NCBI GenBank assembly: GCA_963693285.1
Contig: OY848927.1
Coordinates: forward strand, 2,606,501 to 2,670,500
Direction of reading: 5' to 3'
DNA: 64,000 bases
From: Xestospongia muta
Taxonomy: Eukaryota; Porifera; Demospongiae; Haplosclerida; Petrosiidae
Below the pieces are notes generated by a model. The model searched no databases and was not told the origin of the DNA. It worked only from the letters and a program-made list of their open reading frames with translations. This document shows positions 12,511-22,883 of the stretch, piece after piece. The position numbers and the translations under genes are program-made. Positions within the stretch are counted from its first letter, which is position 1. Each line of letters starts with the position of its first letter.

Positions 12511-13429
12511 AAATACATTAGAACACAAAAGTAAAAAACTAAAGTACATGTACTTATATAATAATTCTTGTCATAATACAAGATATGAACACTAATGATG
12601 TATAACTACACTACTAAAAACAGGCAATTACATAATGGGATGGAATTCTTGCAAAGCTTAACACTAATACTCCTAAAGAGTGAGGATATACCAGTACTAC
12701 AGGCAGCAGACCGGCTCTAAGCTAATAATTTATAAATAATATTGACTAGACACTAGTATATTTTATATATATAGGATGCTATTAGGTTATAGACTAGTTT
12801 TCAACTGTTAACACTTGCCCACTGAGTGAGCTGTAAAGGAGAGTTCTATACTGTACACACACCAGGTCTATACTATATGCTAATAAGAAATATGAAGTCA
12901 TAAACATATTATATGTGTACTTCCTCTTTCTATAAGTCATTAATCTAACCAACAATACATCATAATCTGCTTACTTTAAAAAAAGCACGATAGTGCTTAA
13001 TGCAAAGCATACGCTGAGTCTTTTTTTTGTATGTATTAACTGCACTAAACATGGGGGGGGATAAAGAAGTATAGTGAATTGTGTTTGTTAACTTACCCAT
13101 TGGTGGTACTTGTTTTTTTCTACTGCTTCCGGAATGTGTGTGTGTGTGTGACAATAGTTTGATTGATAGGTACTTTATTTGACTTACTTTTACTTGTGGC
13201 CAACAAAATCTACAAAACTGTATGTAGTTTTTCAGTAAAATGATAAAGACATAAGTAAAGTTTTCTTAATATACTTACACTATTATCGGGTGCTGATTCT
13301 TGGCATCGCCTCCCTATGCAACGTGGTTGGGCACACTGGAAATACAAGGCTCATTCCATATTCCAAGTATGTAAACTAAATTTTACAGTATCTCTTGCAT
13401 TAACCAACTCAAGTAATATATCAACATCA
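12511..13429. other. Region with no recognisable gene
   Basis: AT-rich DNA without a supported coding region. It contains a short GT run near 13137-13151, a homopolymer G run near 13051, and a T run near 13021. Short frames here show no domain or compositional sign of coding. Confidence 0.5.
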
Positions 13430-13859
13430 CTATAGAGATAGTTAAAAACTATCTCCTAATGTAGTTCCCACATAAATCATTCCCTGATTCATCCTATCAT
13501 TTTCTTAAGCCCCACATGTCCAGATGTTGGATCAATGTGACAGGATTTCACAATCTTTAATTCCTCACTTCGAGACTGTATGTATTTAACTATCTACAAT
13601 AGTATCAACAACCAGTGAAACTTTATTTTAAGAATATTTGTCAATTTACCTGCTTCTCTCTACCAGGTTTGTAGTACACCTCTCCATCAACTATAACAAA
13701 TTTATCTGCCTTTTTTCTAATTATTCTTTTCCTAGTTGCACTGGCTTCATCTGAATATTTCTTCTCTGACACATAAAGAAAAGTATCAATTAAATCAATT
13801 AGATCTAGTTTTGTTGTAGCCAGCAACAGCTTTGTCTCAGTATTTCCTGCAGAGAACAC
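13430..13859 (-). pseudogene. Ginger/gypsy-type integrase N-terminal fragment
   Basis: The 13641-13859 piece ends in ATRKRIIRKKADKFVIVDGE followed by VYYKPGRE, the lead-in block seen before the integrase zinc finger in the Ginger copies near 46.7 and 57.3 kb. After a likely intron the minus strand reads VKSCHIDPTSGHVGLKKM (about 13500-13560), the His-His half of the H2C2 zinc finger. The Cys half and the catalytic core are absent, so this is a truncated 5' end. Confidence 0.7.
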
Positions 13860-14434
13860 TATAAGAATGACTCGCTGGTATGGACTTCGGTTCCTTCTTT
13901 TTGTCTTGGCAAACAGCCCTGCAGAAGTAATATCCTGAAAGACTGGTTGCTAAAATGAAGTAACGGCGTCTAAGAATATTATTTTCTAGTACAAAATTGG
14001 CGCCACTAGGGTGCCTAGTCGAACCGAGCATGCCCAGTTCATCATCAAGATCGCGCCATGATAGTAACAATATAACTCCCTATACGTTATCTAGTACACA
14101 ATGAATATTGTCTGTCTGAATGTAAGTTTATTAAACACGCATATACGTAGCCCTGCCATTGTATTGAAGCATCCCACCATCTCATTACAATGGGTGGAGT
14201 TACTGCCTAGGATTTGGAGCAATTGAGTAACATATCCCTGCAGACCATACTGTATAAGTATTCTTCCCAATGAACAATATTTTAAACATTTATGCATGAC
14301 ATTAATTGAACAGTATAATATCATTAATTTTAAAGCAGGTAAAATCATTTAAAAATAAACATTCAATACTATTAACAATAACTTGAAAAGACATAACATA
14401 CTTACATGTATTTTGTAATACTAACTTAGAAGTG

Positions 14435-15995
14435 ATGTCTAGGGGAGGTTTGCTAACTGAAGAATTGATTGATATGATAACAGAGAACGATTTTGATAGT
14501 ACTAATGATTGTGATTACTGTGAAAATGTTGACCCAGGTTGTGATGATGACTTATTTTTTTACAGAAGAATACAAGAGGTAAAACATGGAATGTTGATAG
14601 GAAATTAATAATAACAGTCATAACAACAGTGAAATTAATATCATCACAGAGGATGCTAGTGCTTTTAATCCTGAAACTGTTAACTGTGAAATAGAACAAC
14701 ATGGTAAGCGCAAAATTAATATTACTATAATTAGCATCACTAGTTCAAACACATCCTCAATTTCTAATGATGTAATGAATGAGTAAGTATTTACAATATC
14801 TAATGTACACAGTTTATTGTAATCCATTAGTAATGATATAATTGGTCTGGTGAACTACATCCAGTAATAGTTAAGCCATTCACAAATCCCATTGGACCAT
14901 CAATTACTTTAGTATTTAGAGCACTTCAACTTTTTTCAACTGTTCTTCACCTTAGATATCGTTGATTATATTATACTAGAAACAAATAGGCATGCTATTT
15001 TAACACTCAAAAATCCACATGAGTAGACTATGATCACATCTCAAGAAGCCTACTTTGGCTGTATGTTAGTAATGGAAATAGTTTGTTTACCTTCACTAAA
15101 AGACTATTGGGAAAATCATATAATCTTTAATTGCACTGTCATCAACTGTTGATAAGCCATGATAAATTTCTTGAAATACACAGACAACTCCATTCAGTTG
15201 ATATCAGCTTACTAACACTGCCAGGTTTCCCCAATTATGACAAAATCGGAAAAGTGTGGGATGTACTAAAATAATAGGAGAGCTGTGTATAACCCTCATT
15301 GTAAGCACACAAATAGATGAGGCTATTGATTCCATACAAGGGCAGAATTCTTTATACCAAATAAGCCAGTGAGATGTAGGATGAAGGTATGGATGTGCAG
15401 AAACAACCACAATGGTTATGTCTCAGAATTTCAAGTTTATGTTGGGAAAAGTGGAGATAGTGAAAAGGGGTTGCGCTCAAGTGTAGTAAAAGACCTTATC
15501 AACAAACTTACTCACTAATACTATCATATTTACTTTGATAACTTCTTCAGTAGTCCTCTATTGCTTGTACAGTTGTAACAGTACTGTCATGTTAAAATAA
15601 AGACAACCAAGAATTAAAAATACTTTTTCTGGTTAATTTTTGATGTAGCTGTCACAAATGCATTTATTCTAGCAAGGAGAAATGAGCTATTCAGGACAGT
15701 AAAAGATTTTAGACTTAAATTAGCCGCGGAACTACTTGAAGGCTATTGTAGTCGAAAAAGGAAAGGAATGAAGGCTAAAGTTGTCACAAAGACATTTTGT
15801 AGCTCACATTTCTCTAAACATGGAGCCAGTAAACAACATCAGTGTCAGTATTGCATCATTCAAGGAATAAAAAATAAAACAACATGGAAATGTTATGATT
15901 TTGATCTGTACTTATGTCACAATGGAAATGATGACAACTGCTTTTTCAACTATCATGACAAGTATTATTTCCTAGAACTTGAAACAAATGAATAA
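14435..15995 (+). pseudogene. piggyBac-type transposase relic
   Basis: An acidic N-terminal exon starts at ATG 14435 (LTEELIDMITENDFD, then ENVDPGCDDD) and ends at a plausible GT donor near 14579. Downstream, in broken frames, are HDKFLEIHRQLH, LPGFPNYDKIGKVWDVL, then IPFKGRNSFIPNKPVRCRMK with VWMCRNNHNGYVSEFQVYVG, EKGLRSSVVKDL and YFDNFF. This is the piggyBac catalytic core order. The best preserved part is the C-terminal cysteine-rich domain at 15768-15992, with repeated Cys and His (KQHQCQYC, KCYDFDLYLC). Multiple stops make it inactive. Terminal repeats and TTAA sites were not identified. Confidence 0.75.
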
Positions 15996-16464
15996 TAAAA
16001 GTAAGACATACATCCTCAACAACTAATTTTACTTACCTTTTAGAAATTCGAATAACCAAACTCATTAAAGACTTGGCCTATTATGGTACAAAACACTAAA
16101 ATATACTTTAATTTACATCACATAAGAGCTATATGTTCAAAAAATAACTCCTCCTGTAAGAAACTGTTTTATCAAATCTTTAAAAAAAATAAGGAAAACT
16201 ACTCATCTTACAATTAGTGTTGAAACAAGTACCCGAGTATGAGTCAAATAATATTAAAATTTGACTACTATATTTTTTACCTGGTACTCGTTGGGTGTGG
16301 CTCAATAATGTCTTCACAAAACAACACTTGGCAGCAGTCAGTCATTACAAACTCTACGAAGTTCCTAAATACTCTACAATCTGCCAACAATTAAATAAGT
16401 TGAAATAACTACATCAACCAGCTGTAATCAATATTATCATCACTGCCTGTTACTATAAAATACA
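15996..16464. other. Region with no recognisable gene
   Basis: AT-rich stretch between the piggyBac relic and the membrane-protein exon. No protein motif or repeat was seen. Upstream exons of the following gene could lie here but none is convincing. Confidence 0.4.
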
Positions 16465-17127
16465 TTGGTGAAATTGATAATGCAATATCCACTTACTAGT
16501 ACATTAACATCAACTGGTGTGATTACAAATGTAACATTCATGAGTATGTTTGCTATTGTTACCATAATATCCAGTAGTAAGTCTGTTACACTAGCATCTA
16601 CTAATGATCCTACTACTAATGAGCCATCCTGTATACCAAGTATCATTGTTCCTGTGGACAACTCAAACATCATTAACATCTGCCTTGTAGCTGTTGTTCT
16701 AATTTTATTGTGCATAATTGTTGGGACTTTTCTGTTTACACTGCATGGAAAAAAGAAAAAACTTAATGATGCAGTAGTTGACACTTCTTTGTCAATTGGA
16801 AATTCTGTTGCAGTACATACTGATATTATAGATGGACACAGTAATGAATTACAGCCTACCAATCAAGTCTGATGAATGTCACCATGAAGTAATATCTCCA
16901 ATAGACCCTGATGGATTAATATTACCAGTAGATGTATCTGGAGAAAAAAATCACAATCAATTCCTCAACCGTTTCCAATCAATACAATTCATTTAATGCT
17001 TGAATTTCAGGAGAAATCAGAATCTGATGGATTGACTCAGTCTTCTACTGTATCTTGTAAATCTACCCAAAACTCTCCATTAAATTCTAGTCATCTATTG
17101 TGCACAGCTGCCACAACAAACACTTAA
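16465..17127 (+). CDS. Putative single-pass membrane protein, 3' exons (possible host gene)
   Basis: Not recognised. The 16465-16872 frame encodes a Thr/Ser-rich extracellular-like stretch with NVT and possible N-glycosylation sites, a hydrophobic segment IINICLVAVVLILLCIIVGT (about residues 68-90), and a positively charged stop-transfer GKKKK. A short cytoplasmic-like tail follows. Coding seems to continue after a one-base frame change or short intron (SDECHHEVISPIDPDGLI, about 16868-16975), then into an exon at 17011-17127 preceded by TTTGAATTTCAG. That exon reads EKSESDGLTQSSTVSC and ends in TAA. The layout suggests a type I receptor tail. The 5' part is not found, so it may be a gene fragment. 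It is the only candidate here unrelated to transposons. Confidence 0.4.
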
Positions 17128-17152
17128 TTTTGACACTTGTTTTCAACATTGA

Positions 17153-17158
17153 AATAAA
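17153..17158 (+). promoter_or_regulatory. Candidate polyadenylation signal AATAAA
   Basis: AATAAA lies 26 bp after the stop codon of the putative membrane-protein exon, followed by T-rich sequence; a second AATAAA-like hexamer occurs near 17246. Position fits a 3' end, but the region is AT-rich and such hexamers are common. Confidence 0.4.
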
Positions 17159-17159
17159 T

Positions 17160-18650
17160 GTTGTATTTCAAAGTCAATATATTCAAAGCCATTTAATTTT
17201 TTTGCCTGGCATCTGTAGATAATCCTAAGATTGTAACTATACAATAAATTGTTTGAAATAATTGTCTTTATCCTACACGTGTGATTTGACTTATTAGTTG
17301 TATAATTATTATAATATTATTCATTGATTATTATAATTACTGTAAGCAGGAACCTCGTGATGCCTGATTTTGTACGTGAACTATTGGATCTGAGCACAGA
17401 ATCTTTTTGAATCATAAACTAACACGAAATTACAGGGGAGTTACCAACCAAGACAAGAACTAGAAAGATAGGTACTTTGTTGAGAAATGAAGTGGTATGG
17501 CTATAGAACAAGCGCTACCACGTGGCAAGAGACTGCCTCTTAACTCGAATGTTTGACTGTTTCCCAACTTAAACAGCTAGAGAGGCCCTTTCTCTATCTA
17601 CAATAAAGCCATCTGACGAATTGAAGGCAAGCTCGAACACGAGGAACGTGGCAACACGAGGTTACCAATATTCAAGCCATTATTATCAGAGAAGACTTGA
17701 AAATAGAAGGCAGTTTAGTATTGATTGATGAAGGAGGAGTATTTCTGAAAACTCCAAAGATCATGTTGACTAGAAAGAGTTCTATGACAAATTGTTCACT
17801 TATGGAAGAGAATAAACAGGTAAAGAATAAACTGGAAATTGTTGTCATAGTGTATTTGGTTGCCCTAAATTTGTCACCAGGGACATGTTTCACTAATGCA
17901 AAATGCTCCCAGAGACATTCTGGACTAGTCTAATTATGTCCCTGTAGGGCTGCTGGCATTAGTGCAGATTGTCCCCTCTTAGTACAAAGTATCCCCAGGG
18001 GAAGACATCCTGTACTAGTATGGAGTGCCCCACCTAAACTCCAAAATAAGTATATAGTGCTTATCATTTGCTCAACAACACTAGATGAAAAAATTATAAT
18101 AATAAATTGAAAGCAATATAGTAAAGTAGCGCAATTTCGGACTGTTTTTTACTTTGCAGTAAGGGTCGACTCCTTTTTCATTGTAACTTTGAAACAGAAC
18201 ATCATGTAAAAAGTTTTAAAACGTGCTTGAAATAGTTGCTTGATAAGCTAGAATTTGATGTAAAATTATGATCATAATTCTCACAATTTCGGAACTGTAA
18301 CTCTTTGAACAAGTCCTTGAAAATCATTATTTTGTACTAGTTATTATATGCCTGGACTATGAGTATACTGATTTTTGTATGGATGTTTGTGGACGTTGCG
18401 GATATTGCTCTACAAGGATCGATAGAATTTTATATTTAACTTTAAACAAAACAAAGAAGAAAACTAAGCCTAACTAAAGGTAAATCTTACTACTTATGAA
18501 CTGTTAATGGGTTACTAATCCCTCTGCAACATACGTTTTGTAGAGAAAAACAAGTCCTTGAAGTTGATCACAAGTCAAACCAGGGTGACCACCACATGAG
18601 TGATGAGCCCACCCAAGGCAAGATTGACATAGAATCCACTGTTTGTCTTT
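17160..18650. other. Region without a supported gene; possible solo LTR near 17.34-17.67 kb
   Basis: The stretch from TGTAAGCAGGAACCTCGTG (about 17340) through CTACAATAAAGCCATC (about 17600) to GGCAACACGAGGTTACC (about 17665) has LTR-like features, namely a TG start and an internal AATAAA. No second copy or pol gene adjoins it. The 17697-17933 open frame (MKIEGSLVLIDEGGVFLK start) is unrecognised. 17930-18650 shows nothing definable. Confidence 0.3.
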
Positions 18651-18659
18651 GGTTTGGTG

Positions 18660-18716
18660 CCATTTCATCTAATCCCAATTCGTCTAAAATACTGAAATTA
18701 GTGCCAGCTCGTCTAA
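18660..18716 (+). repeat. MULE left TIR
   Basis: 57 bp, 54 matching positions to the reverse complement of 20367-20423. It contains AATTAGTGCCAGCTCGTCTA. Confidence 0.88.
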
Positions 18717-18924
18717 TTCGTCCAAACTACTAAAACTTCTATCCTTTTACTCTTTTTCATACTTTCAAACAGTTTTTCAGAGTACCATCAAAAGGTAAAA
18801 ATACGTCCATAAAACTACATGTTCACATTGGTATGTCCTGCTAGTCCTCTAACATATTCCTCTAGACTAATTGCATTTGTTGTGAATCTTGACTTAAGTT
18901 CTTCTATCCTTTTGTTCTTGGCCA

Positions 18925-20176
18925 CTATTTTCCTTGCTCTTCTTGGTGGAGTGGCACCAGTAGCCAATTGCTGCATGCTAACTTCAGACATCCCCTGCTT
19001 TTTCTTGAATACCTCCAGTATTTCAAAACATTTGGGTGAGCTTTTCCCACAACTTTCTTCAGCTTGCTATGCCATCTCTCCAGGTGATTGTTGGTCCTCA
19101 CTGTTTCTGCATCAAAAAAATTCCAAAGTGAAGGTGGATAGTGTCCCACAAGCCATGTCTGTTCAAAGTATGTGACAAAGTCGGCTATTCTAGGTTCTTC
19201 TGGGGCTTATGCTTTCACTGCTTGCCAAGCAAGATGCACATACCTCACTGGGACGAATGCCAGTGCTGCATTCTTCCTAATGAAGATTCTTACATCTGGA
19301 TCGTTGATGTACCATACCTGCAGTCCAAATGTCTGTACCTTTCTTGTCAGGTACTGGCAAAAATGAAAATAACAGCCCTTTGAAGTAGTTAGTGGGAAAG
19401 TGAGCTGTACTGCTTGGATGATTGCAAGCTCAAAGTCAGACATAACAGTGGTCGGATTGAATTCTATATGCAATTCTGCACACTTCTGCTTCAGGAGGTT
19501 GAAAGTCTGTTCATATGTTTCTTGGGTCTTGTTTGGTAGAAGGCAATATGTAAGTGGAAACTGTTGGCTGAACTTCATTGCATGAATTGTGAAGATCTGG
19601 TAGAATAGTTGAGGGCATGTATGAAATGTTCCATCAATGTAGAAAAGTCTGTTGCTGCAGCATGAGTGTGGAGGTTTTCAATGGTCGAAAAGATAATAAT
19701 TTTGTCCTTTTCTCCATCTTCCACCAGGAGGAATGGTTGGCCATTCAGTGTTTGAGCCCATTCACCCTCGAAAGTCACTTTTGCTCGCGTCTGGGGCATG
19801 GGAGGGAGTCATTTTCTTCTTTCACGGTAGAGTGTAGTGTTGGCAATTTTGCTGCTATTTCTTCCATGTCTGGTCTGGTAGATATCTGAAGCATCTCATT
19901 TTGGTACATCACATTTACAGGCTGGATTGTTTCCGAGACCTTTTTCTTCAGGGAAGACACAGACCTCTCTGCCTCAATTTCTGCTTGGTTTGATGGATAG
20001 CTGTGGTTGTCACTGCATGAAACCAGCTGATCATCCTGGGTGATGATCCTACCATTGCAGCTTCTGTTCTTGCATTGCTTATATATTCGACCATCATGAC
20101 ATCTTCTGTTAAGTGTATACTGGAAGCCTCTGTAGGTGAGAGAGCGAGCACCTCTTTGCGTGATTACAAATTCCAT
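18925..20176 (-). pseudogene. MULE transposase with N-terminal FLYWCH zinc finger
   Basis: The likely start is the ATG at 20176 (MEFVITQRGARSL). The first about 60 residues are a FLYWCH finger: YRGFQYTLNRRCHDGRIYKQ, then CKNRSCNGRI and a late H-x-H-like CSDNHSYP. The MULE catalytic part follows in shifted frames: HALNYSTRSSQF, PLTYCLLPNKTQETYEQTF, VMSDFELAIIQAVQLTFP (carrying the second catalytic Asp), GCYFHFCQYLTRKVQ (C-x-H motif), and ETVRTNNHLERWHSKLKKVV with NNHLERWH. Frameshifts occur near 19790, 19577 and 19200. It cuts and rejoins DNA at its TIRs when intact; this copy cannot make one continuous protein. Confidence 0.82.
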
Positions 20177-20240
20177 CTTCAGTAGTTGTAGGCTGGCTTG
20201 TGAATTAATCAATGAAGTATGGACCCCAATTTATAAGATT

Positions 20241-20362
20241 TTAGGTGTCACAAATAAACAAACACGCATGTATCACAAATAGTGAGAAAAAACGCCTATG
20301 TGTCACAAATTGTGAGAAAAAACATTCATGTTTCACAAGTTGTGAGAAAAAACATCTATATA
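20241..20362. repeat. Minisatellite, 32-bp unit, about 3.5 copies
   Basis: The repeats of TCACAAATTGTGAGAAAAAA followed by CATTCATGTT occur inside the MULE next to its right TIR. Each unit contains the small palindrome TCACAAnTTGTGA. It resembles subterminal transposase-binding repeats. Confidence 0.8.
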
Positions 20363-20366
20363 TGGT

Positions 20367-20423
20367 TTAGACGAGTTGGCACTAATTTTAGTATTTTAGA
20401 CAAATTGGGATTAGATGAAATGG
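20367..20423 (-). repeat. MULE right TIR
   Basis: 57 bp, reverse complement of the left TIR with three mismatches. It directly abuts a 32-bp minisatellite on its inner side. Confidence 0.88.
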
Positions 20424-20779
20424 GACTAACCCTCGTTTTCATCATTATCAGATACTTGCTTGCATTCTAATCATCTATCTTCCTCAGCCTTGTTCGTCTT
20501 TCGTCATTTAGACTTTTGTGCCCCTGTCTATGATTTACATTTTTTTCATTGTTTCTTAATCTTTTTCTTTTTTTTTCATTTTCTTTCTTCTTTTCTCTTA
20601 ATTTTTTCCTTTCCTCTTTTTCTAGTTCTTTTGTTTCCTATCTTTTTTTGAGTTCCTTCTAGCACTTCCTCGCTTGTAAGACTCTCCCCAAATCCAGTAA
20701 GACATTTTCTAGGCTGTTGTGTAACTTTTCTGGGTGTCTGTGTTTGAAATAGCTTAACAAGATACTATGTAGATACAGT

Positions 20780-21430
20780 TCCTTCACAGCTGAAGCACAA
20801 ATAGATGGGCTGTTTTCTGATGTATTGATAACAACTGATTCAATGGTTTTTTTCTGGCTGTTACTCCACTCTCTTGTAATGCCTCAACAATAGATGATAC
20901 ATGATCTGTATCTGTAATGTTGTCTTCATCTCCATTCCCACATTCCCTTTCAACAGCTTGGAATAGTGCCAGTAAACCACAGCATGCTTTGTCTGGCTTC
21001 AGGTGTACCAACATTCATCCATACAACCCTGATGTAATTTTATCCCAAGTTTATGCTCGTAATGAAAGATTTAAAGGATGTGTAATAGATGTAAATGAAA
21101 GGACAGATAACAGTGAAGAAGGAAACAATGAAGATGAAATGAGCAATCAAGAAAACAATGAAGATGAAGACAATAACCAAGATAACATGATAATGATGGC
21201 ATTAATACTGAACATAATATTGAAAATAAAGATGGACTTTACTCCACTTGGCTTTGAATGGTTTAAATAATGCCATATCAAGTGGCTGTAAAAAGTGAGT
21301 AAGGTGAGGTGACTGTTTTATTAAGTGGACATCATTCTTCTTTGCTAGAACACACAACCTGTAGGTTAAATGGGAGTCATCACCATCTAGTATAAGTACA
21401 ACTGGACTCTCTTGTGGTAACGAAGGAACA
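20780..21430 (-). pseudogene. pogo-like (DDE_1) transposase, C-terminal half
   Basis: The minus strand of 21240-21430 reads VVLILDGDDSHLTYRLCVLA, then SPHLTHFLQPLDMALFKPFK. These are the second-Asp and QPLD blocks of DDE_1 (pogo/Tigger/jerky) transposases. Further on a frame reads MLVHLKPDKACCGLLALFQ and an acidic tail. The usual motif GxHSSH is DDSHLTY here. A plus-strand reading at 20985-21040 (IHPYNPDVI) shows the frame has shifted or part has inverted. The N-terminal DNA-binding part is missing. Confidence 0.6.
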
Positions 21431-21546
21431 AAGACTTAAACTAATCAATAAATGTAACTTGTGTTATCCACCCAGAAGGTGAAACTGCAAAATTTTGTGG
21501 ACATCATAAATTTTGTTGGTTCCTGGTTAAAATTTTGTGGTTGAGC

Positions 21547-21821
21547 GATCTAGTCTAAACCACACCCCTCATACACATGGTGTACAAATGTCATACTTCG
21601 AAGTTCAAGCCATGATATGAGGCCACCAAAAGTACAAAGAGATCTGGGATGCTAAATTTGGAGAACAACTTGAGTGACAGAGAGAAACTGGCAACCCCAT
21701 GATGTTTTTGCAGTTGCAGTCCTTAAATCAGGTACTGGTGTAGTAGGTCACATTCCAAAGAAAATCTCCTCCATCTGTTCTTTGTTCCTGCGATGTGGTA
21801 GTCCTGGAGGAGTGATTTACT
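21547..21821 (+). pseudogene. Duplicated, truncated HIRAN domain copy
   Basis: This is the first copy of a 275-bp direct tandem duplication; the second copy starts at 21822 with the same GATCTAGTCTAAACCACACC. It encodes the start of a HIRAN domain (KYKEIWDAKFGEQLE, then a stop where the second copy has Cys) and ends before the domain's C-terminal third. The copies differ by roughly one base in ten to fifteen, so the duplication is not recent. Confidence 0.7.
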
Positions 21822-22173
21822 GATCTAGTCTAAACCACACCCCTCATACACGTGGTGTACAAATGGTATACTTTGAAGTTCAAGCCATGTACGAGGCTAC
21901 CACAAGTACAAAGAGATGTGGGATGCTAAATTTGGGGAACAACTTGAGTGCCAGAGAGAAACTGGCAACCCCCATGATATTTTTGCAGTTGCAGTCCTTA
22001 AATCATGTACTGGTGTAGTAGGTCACATTTCAAAGGAAATCTCCATCTGCTCTTTGTTTCTGCGACATGGAGGTCCTGGACAAGTGATTCACTGTACAGT
22101 GACTAGTGCAAAGTGCTACTCAGCTGATCTACAACAACAAGGGCTTGAAATTCCATGTATTTTGAGAAGCTAA
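21822..22173 (+). pseudogene. HIRAN-domain protein
   Basis: HIRAN domains bind DNA ends and are known from HLTF/Rad5-type helicases. Here the domain stands alone: GYHKYKEMWDAKFGEQLECQ, then ETGNPHDIFAVAVLKS (the conserved N-x-x-D-x-x-A-V core), VGHISKEISICSLFLRHG and GLEIPCIL, ending in TAA at 22173. The beginning of the domain is in a different frame from the 21916 start, so a frameshift or short intron lies near 21890. Its length and shape match the HIRAN gene at 34784-35161. The Ulp1-like gene follows in the same direction after about 40-250 bp and may have been part of one transcript. Confidence 0.7.
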
Positions 22174-22209
22174 GGTGTTTACTCGATAAAATGAGGAAAC
22201 TGGTTAGTT

Positions 22210-22841
22210 TTGCTTTAGGCAAAGGTGAAGTATAATTAGCTCACTTGACTCAAGAGTTACACAACAAAGAAGACAGTCAATATAACATCAAGGAAGTGAA
22301 GAAGATGAAGCTCTCTGAATGTAAAAACTTGACTGACTGGCAGAGGGACATCATGGATGGAAAAATGATGTCAGACATACCTATTAATATTGCCTAACGC
22401 TTACTGAAGAAGCAGTTTCCGGACATCAAAGGGTTACAGCCAACTGTTTATCAGCAGAGAACTCAAACAGCTGAAAGTGGAAGGCGAGATGAAACAGTAG
22501 AGAATCAACTTCAGATAATTCATTATCATGGCAATCACTGGATAGTGGCATCTAGTGTTGGTTGCATAAAAGATTCTGTGAATATTTATGACTCCCTTTA
22601 CACCTCTTTCGATGAAACCACTAAAGCGATAGCGAGTAGTCTGTTTCGTACTCGTATCAAGATGCATATGGAACCTTTGCAAAAGCAAGTAGGTGGAACA
22701 GACTGTGGGCTATTTGCTATAGCTGTGGCTACTGCTATTGCTCATGGTAAAGACCCATCCCAGTCTCAGTTTAAACAAAATCAAATTAGAGACCATCTGC
22801 TTAATTGCTTTAAAAACAAATACATCACATTATTTCCTTAA
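22210..22841 (+). pseudogene. Ulp1-like (C48) cysteine protease
   Basis: Ulp1-family proteases cleave SUMO or related ubiquitin-like tags. The frame from about 22290 reads SECKNLTDWQRDIMDGKMMS, an in-frame TAA at 22395, then LLKKQFPDIKGLQPTVYQ. The catalytic part follows with its triad residues retained: YHGNHWIVASSVG (His), DSVNIYDSLYTSF (Asp) and QVGGTDCGLFAIAVATA (Cys). It ends CFKNKYITLFP. An ORF from ATG 22545 starts after the His and so could not supply a whole domain. It resembles the Ulp1 domains of the Ginger elements at 49.2 and 54.7 kb but lies here without an integrase. Confidence 0.75.
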
Positions 22842-22883
22842 ATCATGATTGTAATTTTTGAAAAGTTATATTGTATCATACAG

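Larger units (their letters stand above)
18660..20423 (-). mobile_element. MULE (Mutator-like) DNA transposon with FLYWCH transposase
   Basis: The element is bounded by TIRs of 57 bp at 18660-18716 and 20367-20423 that differ at only three positions when one is reverse-complemented. Both start CCATTTCATCTAATCCCAAT. The transposase gene lies between them on the minus strand. Flanking sequence does not give a clear 8-9 bp target duplication, so the exact outer ends may lie a few bases beyond the listed repeats. FLYWCH-bearing animal MULEs of this kind have been called Phantom. Confidence 0.85.

Noticed and set aside
16440..16862. 140-residue minus-strand frame opposite the membrane-protein exon
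   Set aside because: It is a shadow of the plus-strand frame; the plus strand has the hydrophobic segment, stop-transfer, splice acceptor and poly(A) signal.
17340..17670. Possible solo LTR
   Set aside because: Has TG start, AATAAA and plausible length, but no second copy, duplication or adjoining pol could be shown; listed only as a possibility.
18640..20440. A target-site duplication for the MULE
   Set aside because: Candidate 8-9 bp flanks (around TGTCTTTG and TCGTTTTC) do not match well enough to claim.
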